Assembly: GCF_014268815.2 (NCBI RefSeq)
Contig: NZ_JABWRE020000001.1
Coordinates: 3,849,001 to 3,913,000, forward strand
Source of the DNA: Pseudomonas urmiensis
GTDB lineage: Bacteria > Pseudomonadota > Gammaproteobacteria > Pseudomonadales > Pseudomonadaceae
Length of the DNA stretch: 64,000 bases
Direction of reading: 5' to 3'
This document shows positions 8,215 through 17,516 of the stretch, one piece after another. The notes under the pieces were generated by a model, which was not told the origin of the DNA, did no database searches, and saw nothing but the letters and a program-made list of their open reading frames with translations. The position numbers and the translations under genes were made by a program. Positions within the stretch are counted from its first letter, which is position 1, and every line of letters begins with the position of its first letter.

Positions 8215-9669
8215 ATGACCATCCGCCGTACCAAAATCGTCGCCACCCTTGGCCCCGCCAGCAACTCGCCGGAAGTGATCGAGCAATTGATCCTGGCCGG
8301 CCTGGACGTGGCACGCCTGAACTTCTCCCACGGCACTCCGGACGAGCACAAGGCCCGCGCTCGCCTGATCCGCGAGATCGCTGCCAAGAATGGTCGCCAT
8401 GTCGCACTGCTGGGCGACCTGCAGGGTCCGAAGATCCGCATCGCCAAGTTCAGCAACAAGCGCATTGAACTGAAGATCGGTGACACCTTCACCTTCTCCA
8501 CCGTCCACCCGCTGACCGAAGGCAACCAGGACATCGTCGGTATCGACTATCCCGACCTGGTCAAGGACTGCGGCGTCGGTGACGAACTGCTGCTCGATGA
8601 CGGCCGCGTGGTCATGCGCGTCGAGACCGCCACTGCCGATGCCCTGCACTGCGTGGTGATCGTCGGTGGCCCGCTGTCGGACCACAAAGGCATCAACCGC
8701 AAAGGCGGCGGCCTGACCGCACCGGCCCTGACCGAAAAAGACAAGGCCGACATCAAGCTGGCCGCAGAAATGGACCTGGACTACCTGGCCGTGTCCTTCC
8801 CGCGCGATGCCAAGGACATGGAATACGCCCGCAAGCTGCGTGACGAAGCCGGCGGCAGCGCCTGGCTGGTGGCCAAGATCGAGCGCGCCGAAGCCGTGGC
8901 AGACGACGAGACCCTCGACGCCCTGATCGCCGCCTCCGACGCCGTCATGGTCGCCCGGGGTGACCTGGGTGTGGAAATCGGCGACGCCGAACTGATCGGT
9001 ATCCAGAAGAAGATCATCCAGCACGCCCGCCGCAACAACAAAGCAGTGATCGTCGCGACCCAGATGATGGAGTCGATGATCCAGAACCCGATGCCGACCC
9101 GCGCAGAAGTGTCCGACGTGGCCAACGCCGTGCTCGACAACACCGACGCGGTCATGCTCTCGGCCGAAAGCGCCGCCGGTGCTTACCCGATCGAAGCGGT
9201 CCAGGCCATGGCGCGGATCTGCCAGGGTGCCGAGAAGCACCCGACCAACCAGAAATCCAGCCACCGCCTGCACACCACCTTCGAGCGCTGCGACGAAAGC
9301 ATCGCGCTGGCCGCGATGTACACCGCCAACCACTTCCCCGGCGTCAAGGCGATCATTGCCCTCACCGAAAGTGGCTACACCCCGCTGATCATGTCGCGCC
9401 TGCGTTCGCACGTGCCGATCTTCGCCCTGTCGCCGCACCGCGCTACCCAAGCGCGCGCCTCGATGTTCCGCGGCGTCTACCCGATCGCGTTCGACCCGGC
9501 TTCGCTGCCGGCCGACAAGGTCAGCCAAGCGGCGGTCGATGAGCTGCTCAAGCGCGGCCTGGTCGAGCAAGGTGACTGGGTCATCCTGACCAAAGGCGAC
9601 AGCTACCACACCATTGGTGGCACCAACGGCATGAAGATCCTGCATGTCGGTGATCCGCTGGTCGGCTGA
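8215..9669 (+). CDS. pykA: Pyruvate kinase (PykA type)
   Basis: Converts phosphoenolpyruvate and ADP to pyruvate and ATP, the last glycolytic step. The 484-residue length fits the PykA (type II) group better than PykF. Visible are the N-terminal barrel start (IRRTKIVATLGPAS), the B domain, the active-site segment DAVMVARGDLGVEIG and IVATQMMESMIQNPMPTRAE. The C-terminal regulatory domain includes SYHTIGGTNGMKILHVG. An AGGAG site lies before the ATG. It appears monocistronic, with a REP pair after the stop codon. Confidence 0.96.
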   Translation: MTIRRTKIVATLGPASNSPEVIEQLILAGLDVARLNFSHGTPDEHKARARLIREIAAKNGRHVALLGDLQGPKIRIAKFSNKRIELKIGDTFTFSTVHPLTEGNQDIVGIDYPDLVKDCGVGDELLLDDGRVVMRVETATADALHCVVIVGGPLSDHKGINRKGGGLTAPALTEKDKADIKLAAEMDLDYLAVSFPRDAKDMEYARKLRDEAGGSAWLVAKIERAEAVADDETLDALIAASDAVMVARGDLGVEIGDAELIGIQKKIIQHARRNNKAVIVATQMMESMIQNPMPTRAEVSDVANAVLDNTDAVMLSAESAAGAYPIEAVQAMARICQGAEKHPTNQKSSHRLHTTFERCDESIALAAMYTANHFPGVKAIIALTESGYTPLIMSRLRSHVPIFALSPHRATQARASMFRGVYPIAFDPASLPADKVSQAAVDELLKRGLVEQGDWVILTKGDSYHTIGGTNGMKILHVGDPLVG

Positions 9670-9691
9670 TAGCCTGGGAAGGGGCCGCTCT

Positions 9692-9789
9692 GCGGCCCTT
9701 TCGCGGGACAAGCCCGCTCCCACAGGCAACCCACTGAACTCAACGGCAGCAGGTTTTCTGTGGGAGCGGGCTTGCCCCGCGAAGAGGCC
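9692..9789. repeat. Inverted REP pair
   Basis: Two roughly 34-base REP units (gcgggacaagcccgctcc and its inverted counterpart gagcgggcttgccccgcg) lie head to head in the convergent gap between pykA and the ferredoxin reductase gene. It probably acts as a transcript end. Confidence 0.85.
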
Positions 9790-9809
9790 AGCATGAACAC
9801 CGCAAAAAA

Positions 9810-10736
9810 TCAGGCATGCTCGACAAACACATCGGCAAACACCTGATTCCTCGGCACCCCCGCAATAAACAGCCGCCGCGCAAACCGCTCCACACTCCCC
9901 GGCGAGCCGCACACCAGCGCCACGGTCTGCCGTGACGACGGCCGCAATGCCGCCAGTGCTTCATCCAGCTGCGCCGCCAGCACCCGCTCGACAGCCACCC
10001 CTTCAATAGCCTCCAGCGTCTCGGCCAGGTAATGCCCTGCGTGGTCACGCGCCACATGCATCACCCTGATTTCACCCCGATGCCCCTGCCGCAGAGCCTC
10101 ACGCAGGATGCCCCACAATGGCGCAAGCCCTGTACCCGCCGCCAGCAACCAGAGCGGACGCGCCTGCCAATCGGGGTCGTAATGCAGCGCCCCGCCTCTG
10201 AGCTCGCCCAGGCGCAACACATTACCCACTTGCAGCCCACGGGCCTTGTCGCAAAAAGCCCCTGGCCGCTGGCAGTCGATATGAAACTCGAGAAAATCAT
10301 CTTCACCCGGCAGGCTTGCCAGCGAATAAGGCCGCGCGACCGAACCGTTCCACAGCACCACATGCTGGCCGGCCTGGTAACGCAGCACCCGCTCGGGCCG
10401 CAGGCGCAAGCGCAACACATCACCTAACCAGTCCATCGCGCAGACCTGCGCGGGAATACCATCCTGCAGCGGGTCGAACACCGCCACGCGCAAGTCGCCC
10501 ACTACCCGGCACTGGCAGGCCAGGCGCCAACCCTGTGCATGTTTTTCCAGTGCCAGGGCTTCGGGCAAGGCATCCGCCGGTTGCCCCTCCAGACAATGCA
10601 CCAGGCAAGCGTGACAACTGCCGGCGCGGCAGCTGTAGGGCACATTCAACCCCGCCTCGTTCAAGGCATCGAGCAGGTTGCTGCCAGTGGGCACCGTCCA
10701 GCGGCGCTCGCCGACACTGAGTTCAGGCATGGTCAT
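9810..10736 (-). CDS. Iron-sulfur ferredoxin-NAD(P)H reductase fusion
   Basis: A 308-residue electron-transfer protein. Residues 1-80 form a plant-type [2Fe-2S] ferredoxin domain with the cluster motif CRAGSCHACLVHC and a later Cys (LACQC). The rest is an FNR-like reductase with FAD motif RPYSLAS, the NAD(P) glycine segment LAAGTGLAPLWGILREAL, and a C-terminal CGSPGSVERFARR. The same architecture occurs in reductase components of oxygenases, but no oxygenase is adjacent, so the electron acceptor is unknown. Three closely spaced ATGs exist; 10736 has the best spacing from GGAG. Confidence 0.85.
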   Translation of the reverse strand: MTMPELSVGERRWTVPTGSNLLDALNEAGLNVPYSCRAGSCHACLVHCLEGQPADALPEALALEKHAQGWRLACQCRVVGDLRVAVFDPLQDGIPAQVCAMDWLGDVLRLRLRPERVLRYQAGQHVVLWNGSVARPYSLASLPGEDDFLEFHIDCQRPGAFCDKARGLQVGNVLRLGELRGGALHYDPDWQARPLWLLAAGTGLAPLWGILREALRQGHRGEIRVMHVARDHAGHYLAETLEAIEGVAVERVLAAQLDEALAALRPSSRQTVALVCGSPGSVERFARRLFIAGVPRNQVFADVFVEHA

Positions 10737-10980
10737 CATTTCTCCGGGTCTACAGCGCCACTCTAAGGCAAGCGGGCAGCGGCAGCAAAAAGGGTGCCCG
10801 TCGCTTGCCGACCATGGTCCAGACCACCCGCAGGTGTTTCGGCCACCGATGCGCGCTATACTGCCGCGCCTTTTTTGCGTCGGCCTGACCTGCCGACGCC
10901 TTGCCAGGCGTTTCGACGCGCAGGTGTGCAGCGTCGGAAAGCCTTTACGAATGTTCCCGTCTTTAAGAGGAGCGCGCTGC

Positions 10981-12504
10981 ATGACCGTGATCAAGCAAGA
11001 CGACCTGATTCAGAGCGTTGCCGACGCCCTGCAATTCATCTCGTACTACCACCCCGTCGACTTCATCCAGGCGATGCACGAGGCCTACCTGCGTGAAGAG
11101 TCGCCTGCTGCGCGCGATTCGATCGCCCAGATCCTGATCAACTCGCGCATGTGCGCCACAGGCCACCGCCCGATCTGCCAGGACACCGGTATCGTTACCG
11201 TGTTCGTGCGCGTCGGCATGGACGTGCGTTGGGACGGCGCCACCCTGAGCGTCGACGACATGATCAACGAAGGTGTGCGTCGCGCCTACAACCTGCCTGA
11301 AAACGTCCTGCGCGCCTCGATCCTGGCCGACCCGGCCGGTGCTCGCAAGAACACCAAGGACAACACCCCGGCCGTCATCCACTACTCGATCGTCCCAGGT
11401 GACAAGGTCGAAGTCGATGTCGCAGCCAAAGGCGGCGGCTCGGAAAACAAGTCGAAAATGGCCATGCTCAACCCATCCGACTCGATCGTCGACTGGGTCC
11501 TGAAGACCGTGCCGACCATGGGCGCTGGCTGGTGCCCGCCTGGCATGCTCGGCATCGGCATCGGCGGCACCGCCGAGAAAGCCGCGGTCATGGCCAAGGA
11601 AGTGTTGATGGAATCCATCGACATCCATGAGCTCAAGGCCCGTGGCCCGCAGAACCGCATCGAAGAGATCCGCCTGGAGCTGTTCGACAAGGTCAACCAA
11701 CTGGGCATCGGCGCCCAGGGCCTGGGCGGCCTGACCACCGTGCTCGACGTCAAGATCATGGACTACCCAACCCACGCCGCCTCGTTGCCGGTGTGCATGA
11801 TCCCTAACTGCGCTGCCACCCGTCACGCTCACTTCGTGCTCGACGGTTCTGGCCCAGCCGAGCTGGAAGCGCCGTCGCTGGACGCCTACCCAGAGATCGT
11901 CTGGGAAGCCGGTCCAAGCGCCCGCCGGGTCAACCTGGACAACATCACTCCAGAAGAAGTCGCCAGCTGGAAGCCGGGCGAGACCATCCTGCTCAACGGC
12001 AAGATGCTCACTGGCCGCGATGCGGCGCACAAGCGCATGGTCGAAATGCTCAACCGTGGCGAAGAGCTGCCGGTCGATCTGAAAGGCCGCTTCATCTACT
12101 ACGTCGGCCCAGTCGATCCGGTCGGTGACGAAGTGGTTGGCCCAGCCGGCCCGACGACCGCAACGCGGATGGACAAGTTCACTCGCCAGATCCTTGAGCA
12201 AACTGGCCTGCTGGGCATGATCGGCAAGTCCGAGCGCGGCCCGACCGCGATCGAAGCGATCAAGGACAACAAGGCCGTGTACCTGATGGCCGTTGGCGGC
12301 GCTGCCTACCTGGTAGCTCAAGCGATCCGTAAATCGCAGGTGCTGGCCTTTGCCGAACTGGGCATGGAAGCGATCTACGAGTTCGAGGTCAAGGACATGC
12401 CGGTCACCGTCGCGGTGGACAGCAACGGTGAGTCGGTGCACATCACCGGTCCCGCGCTGTGGCAGGGCAAGATCGCTGAAAGCCTGGCGGTAGAAGTTAA
12501 GTAA
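10981..12504 (+). CDS. fumA: Class I (iron-sulfur) fumarate hydratase
   Basis: Interconverts fumarate and malate in the TCA cycle using an oxygen-labile [4Fe-4S] cluster. The 507-residue protein contains both parts of the class I enzyme in one chain. The alpha part has GHRPICQDTGIVTVFVRVG and the SENKSKMAMLNPSDS stretch, and the beta part has the swivel domain with YYVGPVDPV and GPTTATRMDKF. A GAGGAG site precedes the ATG by 9 bases; possible earlier starts are unrelated sequence. It is monocistronic with its own terminator. The name fumA is by analogy with E. coli. Confidence 0.93.
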   Translation: MTVIKQDDLIQSVADALQFISYYHPVDFIQAMHEAYLREESPAARDSIAQILINSRMCATGHRPICQDTGIVTVFVRVGMDVRWDGATLSVDDMINEGVRRAYNLPENVLRASILADPAGARKNTKDNTPAVIHYSIVPGDKVEVDVAAKGGGSENKSKMAMLNPSDSIVDWVLKTVPTMGAGWCPPGMLGIGIGGTAEKAAVMAKEVLMESIDIHELKARGPQNRIEEIRLELFDKVNQLGIGAQGLGGLTTVLDVKIMDYPTHAASLPVCMIPNCAATRHAHFVLDGSGPAELEAPSLDAYPEIVWEAGPSARRVNLDNITPEEVASWKPGETILLNGKMLTGRDAAHKRMVEMLNRGEELPVDLKGRFIYYVGPVDPVGDEVVGPAGPTTATRMDKFTRQILEQTGLLGMIGKSERGPTAIEAIKDNKAVYLMAVGGAAYLVAQAIRKSQVLAFAELGMEAIYEFEVKDMPVTVAVDSNGESVHITGPALWQGKIAESLAVEVK

Positions 12505-12528
12505 CTTTACTTTCGCTGGGTATAGAAG

Positions 12529-12555
12529 AACCGCCCTACATGGGCGGTTTTTTTT
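12529..12555 (+). terminator. Intrinsic terminator of the fumarase gene
   Basis: An AACCGCCC/GGGCGGTT stem with a 5-base loop is followed by a run of T residues, 25 bases after the stop. Confidence 0.92.
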
Positions 12556-12575
12556 GATCGCGAACTGCCGGCCAG

Positions 12576-13154
12576 TCAGGAAATCCTGGTCCCGAGCACC
12601 TTGAGAAACGCCGCTAACCAAGCAGGATGTGCAGGCCAGGCGGGCGCCGTAACCAGATTGCCCTCGACATGGGCCTGATCCACCGCGATATCGATGAACG
12701 TGCCGCCAGCCAACTTCACCTCAGGCGCGCAGGCAGGATAGGCACTGCACTCCCGGCCCTCCAGCACACCGGCAGCAGCTAGAAGCTGGGCACCGTGACA
12801 GACCGCTGCAATCGGTTTGTTGGCCTGATCGAACGCCTTGACCAAGGCCAGCACCTGCTCATTCAGACGCAGGTACTCAGGCGCTCGCCCACCGGGGATC
12901 ACCAAGGCATCGTAGCTTTCTGCACGCACCTGAACGAAATCGTAGTTCAGGGCAAAGTTGTGCCCAGGTTTTTCGCTGTAGGTCTGCTCACCTTCAAAGT
13001 CGTGGATGGCCGTGCGTACGGTCTGCCCGGCGATTTTTTCCGGGCAGACTGCGTGCACGGTATGGCCGACCATGGTCAGGGCCTGGAACGGCACCATTAC
13101 CTCGTAATCCTCGACGTAGTCGCCCACCAGCATGAGAATTTTCTTTGCCGTCAT
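12576..13154 (-). CDS. DJ-1/PfpI family protein
   Basis: A 192-residue single-domain protein of the DJ-1/PfpI superfamily, whose members act as glyoxalase III, amidase-like or chaperone/deglycase enzymes. The conserved N-terminal acidic residue lies in GDYVEDYEV. The nucleophile elbow is [15 protein letters not shown], with the reactive Cys followed by His as in PfpI. The ATG at 13154 follows a GAGAGG site and begins the homology; the upstream extension lies in a REP element. It converges with the fumarase gene. Substrate unknown. Confidence 0.88.
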   Translation of the reverse strand: MTAKKILMLVGDYVEDYEVMVPFQALTMVGHTVHAVCPEKIAGQTVRTAIHDFEGEQTYSEKPGHNFALNYDFVQVRAESYDALVIPGGRAPEYLRLNEQVLALVKAFDQANKPIAAVCHGAQLLAAAGVLEGRECSAYPACAPEVKLAGGTFIDIAVDQAHVEGNLVTAPAWPAHPAWLAAFLKVLGTRIS

Positions 13155-13184
13155 TGCAAGCACCTCTCTGTTTGGGGTGTCTGT

Positions 13185-13220
13185 GCCGGCCTCATCGCGG
13201 GGCAAGCCCGCTCCCACGGG
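13185..13220. repeat. Single REP element
   Basis: One unit, gccggcctcatcgcggggcaagcccgctcc onwards, in the short gap between the PfpI-family gene and the PLD gene. Confidence 0.8.
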
Positions 13221-13284
13221 ACCCCCGGTACAGACACATTAAATAAGCCAGCAGGAACGCCAACGATAGCTGGGAAAAGCGCGC

Positions 13285-14442
13285 TCAGCTGCGCCGATCG
13301 AGCAACAACACCACCAACCGATCCAGCCATCCCCACACTCGTTGCTTGACCCGGCGCCAGAGCGGGCGCGCATTCCAGTGATCCAGGTCGACCTCCTGGC
13401 TCAGGAGGAAATCCCGCTCGAAGCTGGCCGCCACCGCCGCAGTCAAGGGCGGGTCGAGCGCCTCGACATTGGCCTCCAGATTGAAGCGCAGGTTCCAATG
13501 GTCAAAGTTGCACGAGCCGACGCTGACCCAATCGTCGATCAGCACCATCTTCAGATGCAAAAAGCACGGCTGATACTCAAAGATGCGCACCCCCGAGCGC
13601 AGCAAGCGCGGGTAGTAGCGATGACCGGCATAGCGCACCGACGGGTGATCGGTGCGCGGGCCGGTCAGCAGCAGACGCACATCAATCCCGCGTGACGCCG
13701 CCCGGCGCAGGGAGCGGCGCACGCTCCAGGTCGGCAGGAAATACGGCGTCGCCAACCAGATCCGGCGCTGGCCGCTGTTCAGCGCGCGTACCAGCGAATG
13801 GAGGATGTCGCGGTGCTGGCGGGCATCGGCGTAGGCCACCCGGCCCATGCCCTGACCCTGCGCCGGCACTTTCGGCAAGCGCGGCAGACCGAAGCCCTCA
13901 GGCGGGCGCCAGGCCGTGCGGCGGTTGTTGGCGTGCCATTGGCGATCGAACAGCAGTTGCCAGTCGCTGACGATCGGCCCCTGCATCTGCACCATCACTT
14001 CATGCCATTCGCTGGCATCGGCGTCCGGGATCCAGAACTCATCGGTGACGCCGGTCCCGCCCACCACCGCCCAGCGTTCATCGACCAGCAGTATCTTGCG
14101 GTGGTCCCGATAAAGGTTGCGAAAACCGCGACGCCAGTTCAGCCGGTTGTACCAGCGCAGCAGCACCCCAGCGCTGAGCAAGCGCTCGCGCAGTGCCGAG
14201 GTAAACGCCAATGAGCCATAGTCATCGAACAGGCAGCGCACCCGCACGCCTCGCCGCGCTGCCTGCTCCAACGCGTCGACCACCGCCTCGGCACAGGCAC
14301 CGGCCTCAACCAGGTACAGCTCCAGGTCAACCTGGTGCTGGGCGCGCACGATCGCCGTGAGCATGCGCGGAAAAAACTCGGGGCCATCGATCAGCAGTTC
14401 GAACTGGTTGCCATCGCGCCAGGGAAAGACCGGCCCCGGCAT
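13285..14442 (-). CDS. Phospholipase D / cardiolipin synthase family protein (ClsB-like)
   Basis: A 385-residue phosphatidyltransferase-type protein with two HKD motifs. The first is YRDHRKILLVDERWAVVGGT near residue 115 and the second is FLHLKMVLIDDWVSVGSCNF near residue 295. Absence of N-terminal membrane helices and the short length resemble E. coli ClsB rather than ClsA. It probably condenses phosphatidylglycerol with another phospholipid or alcohol to make cardiolipin-like lipids at the inner membrane. It starts one base after the stop of the YceI gene, so the two are translationally linked. A nuclease role within the PLD superfamily is less likely. Confidence 0.85.
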   Translation of the reverse strand: MPGPVFPWRDGNQFELLIDGPEFFPRMLTAIVRAQHQVDLELYLVEAGACAEAVVDALEQAARRGVRVRCLFDDYGSLAFTSALRERLLSAGVLLRWYNRLNWRRGFRNLYRDHRKILLVDERWAVVGGTGVTDEFWIPDADASEWHEVMVQMQGPIVSDWQLLFDRQWHANNRRTAWRPPEGFGLPRLPKVPAQGQGMGRVAYADARQHRDILHSLVRALNSGQRRIWLATPYFLPTWSVRRSLRRAASRGIDVRLLLTGPRTDHPSVRYAGHRYYPRLLRSGVRIFEYQPCFLHLKMVLIDDWVSVGSCNFDHWNLRFNLEANVEALDPPLTAAVAASFERDFLLSQEVDLDHWNARPLWRRVKQRVWGWLDRLVVLLLDRRS

Positions 14443-14443
14443 G

Positions 14444-15025
14444 TCAGCGGGCGTTGAAGATCAGCACCGCATTGACCGGCACCGACGGGTTGATCGAGTT
14501 GAGCTTGGCAAATTTGCGCAGGCTCTCAAGGCCCGGCAGCAGACCATAATCACTGGCGCGCAGAATCAGCGGTTCGAGGGTGACCACCTGGAAACGCCGC
14601 TCATCCAGACGGGTGGCCAGCAGCAGGGCGTTGTAGCTGTGCGACTGGCCGTGCAGGGTGACGGTGACCGGCAAGCGCAACTCGATCTGCGCACCGTCAG
14701 CCAGGTCGTTGATCGGGCGTAGATCAATCTGCGCCTTGACCGTGGCCTCGGGGAAGCGCTCGAACTCGAACAAGCCATCGCGCATACGCTCGTCGCGCAG
14801 TGGAATGCCGCTGCTCACCGAATCCATCTCGATGCTCAGCCCTGCCGTGCCCTTGCGGTCGACCTTGCCATGCAGCACCAGGAAGCGATGCACCTCGATG
14901 GTGTCGCCATTCTTGCCTGTGACAAATGACAAGCGCGACGACTCGCCGTCGAGGTGCCAGTTGGCGTGAGCGGGCAGGCACAAAGCCAGCAGCAGGGCAG
15001 GCAGGAGGCGGGCAAACTTGAACAT
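14444..15025 (-). CDS. YceI-like periplasmic protein
   Basis: A 193-residue exported protein with a signal peptide (MFKFARLLPALLLALCLPAHA) and the YceI lipocalin-like barrel that holds isoprenoid or long-chain lipids. Family features are the opening WHLDGESSRLSFVTGK, the central LPVTVTLHGQSHSYNALL and the terminal strand PVNAVLIF. It is directly upstream of, and nearly touching, the cardiolipin synthase-like gene, which fits a lipid-handling pair. The actual ligand is unknown. Confidence 0.85.
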   Translation of the reverse strand: MFKFARLLPALLLALCLPAHANWHLDGESSRLSFVTGKNGDTIEVHRFLVLHGKVDRKGTAGLSIEMDSVSSGIPLRDERMRDGLFEFERFPEATVKAQIDLRPINDLADGAQIELRLPVTVTLHGQSHSYNALLLATRLDERRFQVVTLEPLILRASDYGLLPGLESLRKFAKLNSINPSVPVNAVLIFNAR

Positions 15026-15069
15026 GGAAAATCCTGTGAAACAAAGCGTTCAACCTTACTCGCCCGCCT

Positions 15070-15366
15070 TCACGGCAGCAAGCGGCAGCCCTCACGCGGG
15101 CCCTGCCAAGCGGCTTGATTGCTGCGGCCAAGGCCCTCGGCGATAACCACACGGGTGGCGCTGTGCTCTTGCAGGCGAGTGAGCGGCAGGTACTGCTGCA
15201 CATAACCTCGGCAGTAGTGCTCGTCCAAGCCCATGACAAAGCGGCACGAGCAATACTCCTTGGCCGAGTAGGCTGAGAGAATCCCCGGGAAGTCCGCCAG
15301 CGCTTGCCGCTCATGCCAGGCCCACGCCAGCAGCAGTGCAACTAACAGCAATAGCACGCGCCTCAT
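15070..15366 (-). CDS. Small cysteine-containing exported protein of unknown function
   Basis: A 98-residue protein with an N-terminal hydrophobic signal or anchor (MRRVLLLLVALLLAWAW) and a short conserved-looking core SAKEYCSCRFVMGLDEHYCR. That core has three cysteines within 12 residues, and a fourth lies near the C-terminus (EGCRLLP). The pattern suggests disulfides or a metal site in the periplasm. Its ATG overlaps the stop of the serine hydrolase gene (ATGA), so the two are co-translated and may act together. I do not recognise a named family. Confidence 0.75.
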   Translation of the reverse strand: MRRVLLLLVALLLAWAWHERQALADFPGILSAYSAKEYCSCRFVMGLDEHYCRGYVQQYLPLTRLQEHSATRVVIAEGLGRSNQAAWQGPREGCRLLP

Positions 15367-16451
15367 CTACCCTCCCCAGCCACCGCCGCCAGTACCCGCT
15401 CGAGCAGCGCGTTGTGGCTGTAGCTGCCATCGCGATCATCGCCATAGCGCACCACCACCAGTTTCTGGCTCGGCAGTACATACAGCGCCTGCCCCCAGTG
15501 GCCGAGCGCGGCGTACACATCTTGCGGGGCGTCTGGCCAGGGTGGCGGATGGCCCGGCACTGGTCGGTTGAGCCACCAGTGGCCGCCAGGATTGGCCTCA
15601 CCCTCGATAGCTTGCGCATGAGCAAACAGTGCTCGATTGAAGGCGACCCAATCGACGGGTAGCAATTGCCGATCTTGCCACCGACCTTCCCTGAGCATCA
15701 GTAAACCGATGCGTCCCAGGTCGCGGGCGCTCAGGTACAGATAGGAGGAGCCGACAAAGGTCCCGGCGCCATCGCGTTCCCACACGGCACTGTCGATGCC
15801 CAGCGGGATGAACAGCGCTTGCCAGGGGTAGCTGGCGTGCTGCTGCGGGTCGAGCATCCCGCGCAAGGCAGCGGCCAGCAGGTTGCTGTCGCCGCTGGAA
15901 TAGCGACTGCGCTGGCCCGGCGCCTGGTCAGCAGCCATTGCCGTCGCGTAGGCCGCCATATCCTGACGACCACGGGTATAGAGCATGGCCACCACCGACG
16001 ATTTCAGCGGTGCGTATTCATAATCCTCCTGCCAGGCCAGACCGCTGGCCCAGTGCAAAAGATCGATCAGGCGCAGCTCAGGGTGCTTGGCCAAAGGTGG
16101 GTAGAAGCGCGCCGCCTGATCTTCTAGCCGGAATCGCTGTTCGCCATAAGCAACGCCGAGCAGCGTGGCCAGCACGCTTTTGCTCACCGACCAGGTCAAG
16201 TGCGAGGTATTGGCTGCAGTCGGCGCGTGGTAGCGCTCATACAGGATGCGGCCATCGCGAATGATCAGCAGTGCATCGCTACGCACGCCACTGCGCTCGG
16301 TCTCGTTGCGTTCGGGGAAGGCATAGTCGTCGACGGGCCGCCAGTCGATGGCAGCAGGTTGGCTTTGCCAGTCAGGTACAGGCCAGTCCTGCGCTGGCGC
16401 CGCACAGGCCAGCAGCGACAGCAGCCACAGCCCACCGCGAAACACGCGCAT
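15363..16451 (-). CDS. Class C beta-lactamase-fold serine hydrolase
   Basis: A 362-residue periplasmic protein of the beta-lactamase/penicillin-binding-protein-like superfamily (EstB/AmpH type). After a signal peptide (LWLLSLLACAAPA) it shows the catalytic S-x-x-K as SVSKSVLA near residue 90 and the Y-x-S motif as YSSGDSNLLAAAL. A later GHWGQALYVLPSQKLVVVRY segment stands where the third KTG-like box lies. It may be an esterase, peptidase or D-aminopeptidase; true antibiotic hydrolysis is unlikely. I chose the ATG at 16451 because GAGGG sits 6 bases upstream. It forms an operon with the small Cys-rich gene. Confidence 0.85.
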   Translation of the reverse strand: MRVFRGGLWLLSLLACAAPAQDWPVPDWQSQPAAIDWRPVDDYAFPERNETERSGVRSDALLIIRDGRILYERYHAPTAANTSHLTWSVSKSVLATLLGVAYGEQRFRLEDQAARFYPPLAKHPELRLIDLLHWASGLAWQEDYEYAPLKSSVVAMLYTRGRQDMAAYATAMAADQAPGQRSRYSSGDSNLLAAALRGMLDPQQHASYPWQALFIPLGIDSAVWERDGAGTFVGSSYLYLSARDLGRIGLLMLREGRWQDRQLLPVDWVAFNRALFAHAQAIEGEANPGGHWWLNRPVPGHPPPWPDAPQDVYAALGHWGQALYVLPSQKLVVVRYGDDRDGSYSHNALLERVLAAVAGEGR

Positions 16452-16493
16452 GCCCCGCCCTCTCATCTACGATCAGGCGAGCCTGGCAGCGTT

Positions 16494-17381
16494 TCATGAC
16501 AGTCCGACAGCGGCCCAGGCCTTGGCCAAGCGCTTATCCCGTGCGGCAGTGGCCAGGGCCAGCACGCCCTGGTCGCGCTGCCACAACTGCGCCCACTGCT
16601 CAGGCCCTGCGGCCAAGGCTTGGTCAAGCTCGCCACGCAAGGCGTGGAACTGGGCGAACAGGCCGCCTAACAACAGATGGCAGCCCACACTGTCGGCGCA
16701 CTGCCGGCTACCTTCAGCGCAGCCGCCGAGCAGGCCTAGCAGACGCAGCTGCAACGCCTGGGGCCAGGCACTTTCCTGGCCGACGCCGTACAACCAGGCC
16801 ACCAGGGCGGCAAGTACATACAGATCTTCCAGAGAACGGAACGGTTTGACGTAGGCGTCCCAGCCATCGCCTGCCAGCAGCTCGCAGGCGGCTTGCTGCA
16901 ATGTCAGGCGAGCATGGCCGACTTCGGGCATCAGCGGCAGGGTCGGCAACGCCTCCAGGGTTACCCCCGGCTCACCTGGGTAGACCACCGCCAGCTTCAA
17001 CTGAGCAGACTCGCCCGCAGCTTCGCAACGCGCCGCCACCAGCAGCCATTCAGCTTCGAGCCCGGCGGTGACGAAGTCCTTGCGCCCGGTCACACGCAAG
17101 CCCTCCAGGCGGCTGTGCAAATCTGCCGGACGCACGCTGCGCCGCTCAGTGGCGCACAACGCGCCGAGCGCGGCCGGGGCGCTGGGCCAGAGCACGCGCA
17201 AGGCCGCCTGATAGCCGATCAGGAACGCCAGCCCCGGGGTGGCCATGGCCCGCCCGCCAAGCACCGCCAATTCGAACGGCGCAGCGGTGCCCAGGCGTTC
17301 GAGCTGCGCGGCATAGGTTTGCCCAAGGCTGGCGGCCAGGGGTTGGCGTAATGGGTCGTTGAGTCGTTGCAACCAAGCCAT
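16494..17381 (-). CDS. Acyl-CoA dehydrogenase-like protein
   Basis: A 295-residue protein weakly resembling acyl-CoA dehydrogenases: a helical N-terminal domain with [14 protein letters not shown], a middle barrel ([23 protein letters not shown]) and a C-terminal helical region. It is about 90 residues shorter than classical enzymes, and I cannot find the usual catalytic Glu region, so it may lack dehydrogenase activity. A strong AAGGAG precedes the ATG. It is transcribed divergently from olsBA with a 135-base shared upstream region, which suggests co-regulation with ornithine lipid synthesis. Function is unproven. Confidence 0.7.
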   Translation of the reverse strand: MAWLQRLNDPLRQPLAASLGQTYAAQLERLGTAAPFELAVLGGRAMATPGLAFLIGYQAALRVLWPSAPAALGALCATERRSVRPADLHSRLEGLRVTGRKDFVTAGLEAEWLLVAARCEAAGESAQLKLAVVYPGEPGVTLEALPTLPLMPEVGHARLTLQQAACELLAGDGWDAYVKPFRSLEDLYVLAALVAWLYGVGQESAWPQALQLRLLGLLGGCAEGSRQCADSVGCHLLLGGLFAQFHALRGELDQALAAGPEQWAQLWQRDQGVLALATAARDKRLAKAWAAVGLS

Positions 17382-17516
17382 CAGACGCTCCTTAAAAGGC
17401 TGTCACGCAAGCATCACCAAAGATTCACCGAGGTGACACCAGGCGTACCTAGGCTGACTTTGCACAACAAAGCCGACCGGCCGCAACCCTTAATGGCTGG
17501 CTTATGGAGACTCGTA

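Noticed and set aside
8113..9912. 599-codon open frame antisense to pykA
   Set aside because: Composition is a shadow of pykA; pykA itself is certain.
10963..12621. 552-codon open frame antisense to the fumarase gene
   Set aside because: Shadow frame, His/Val/Asp-rich mirror of conserved coding sequence.
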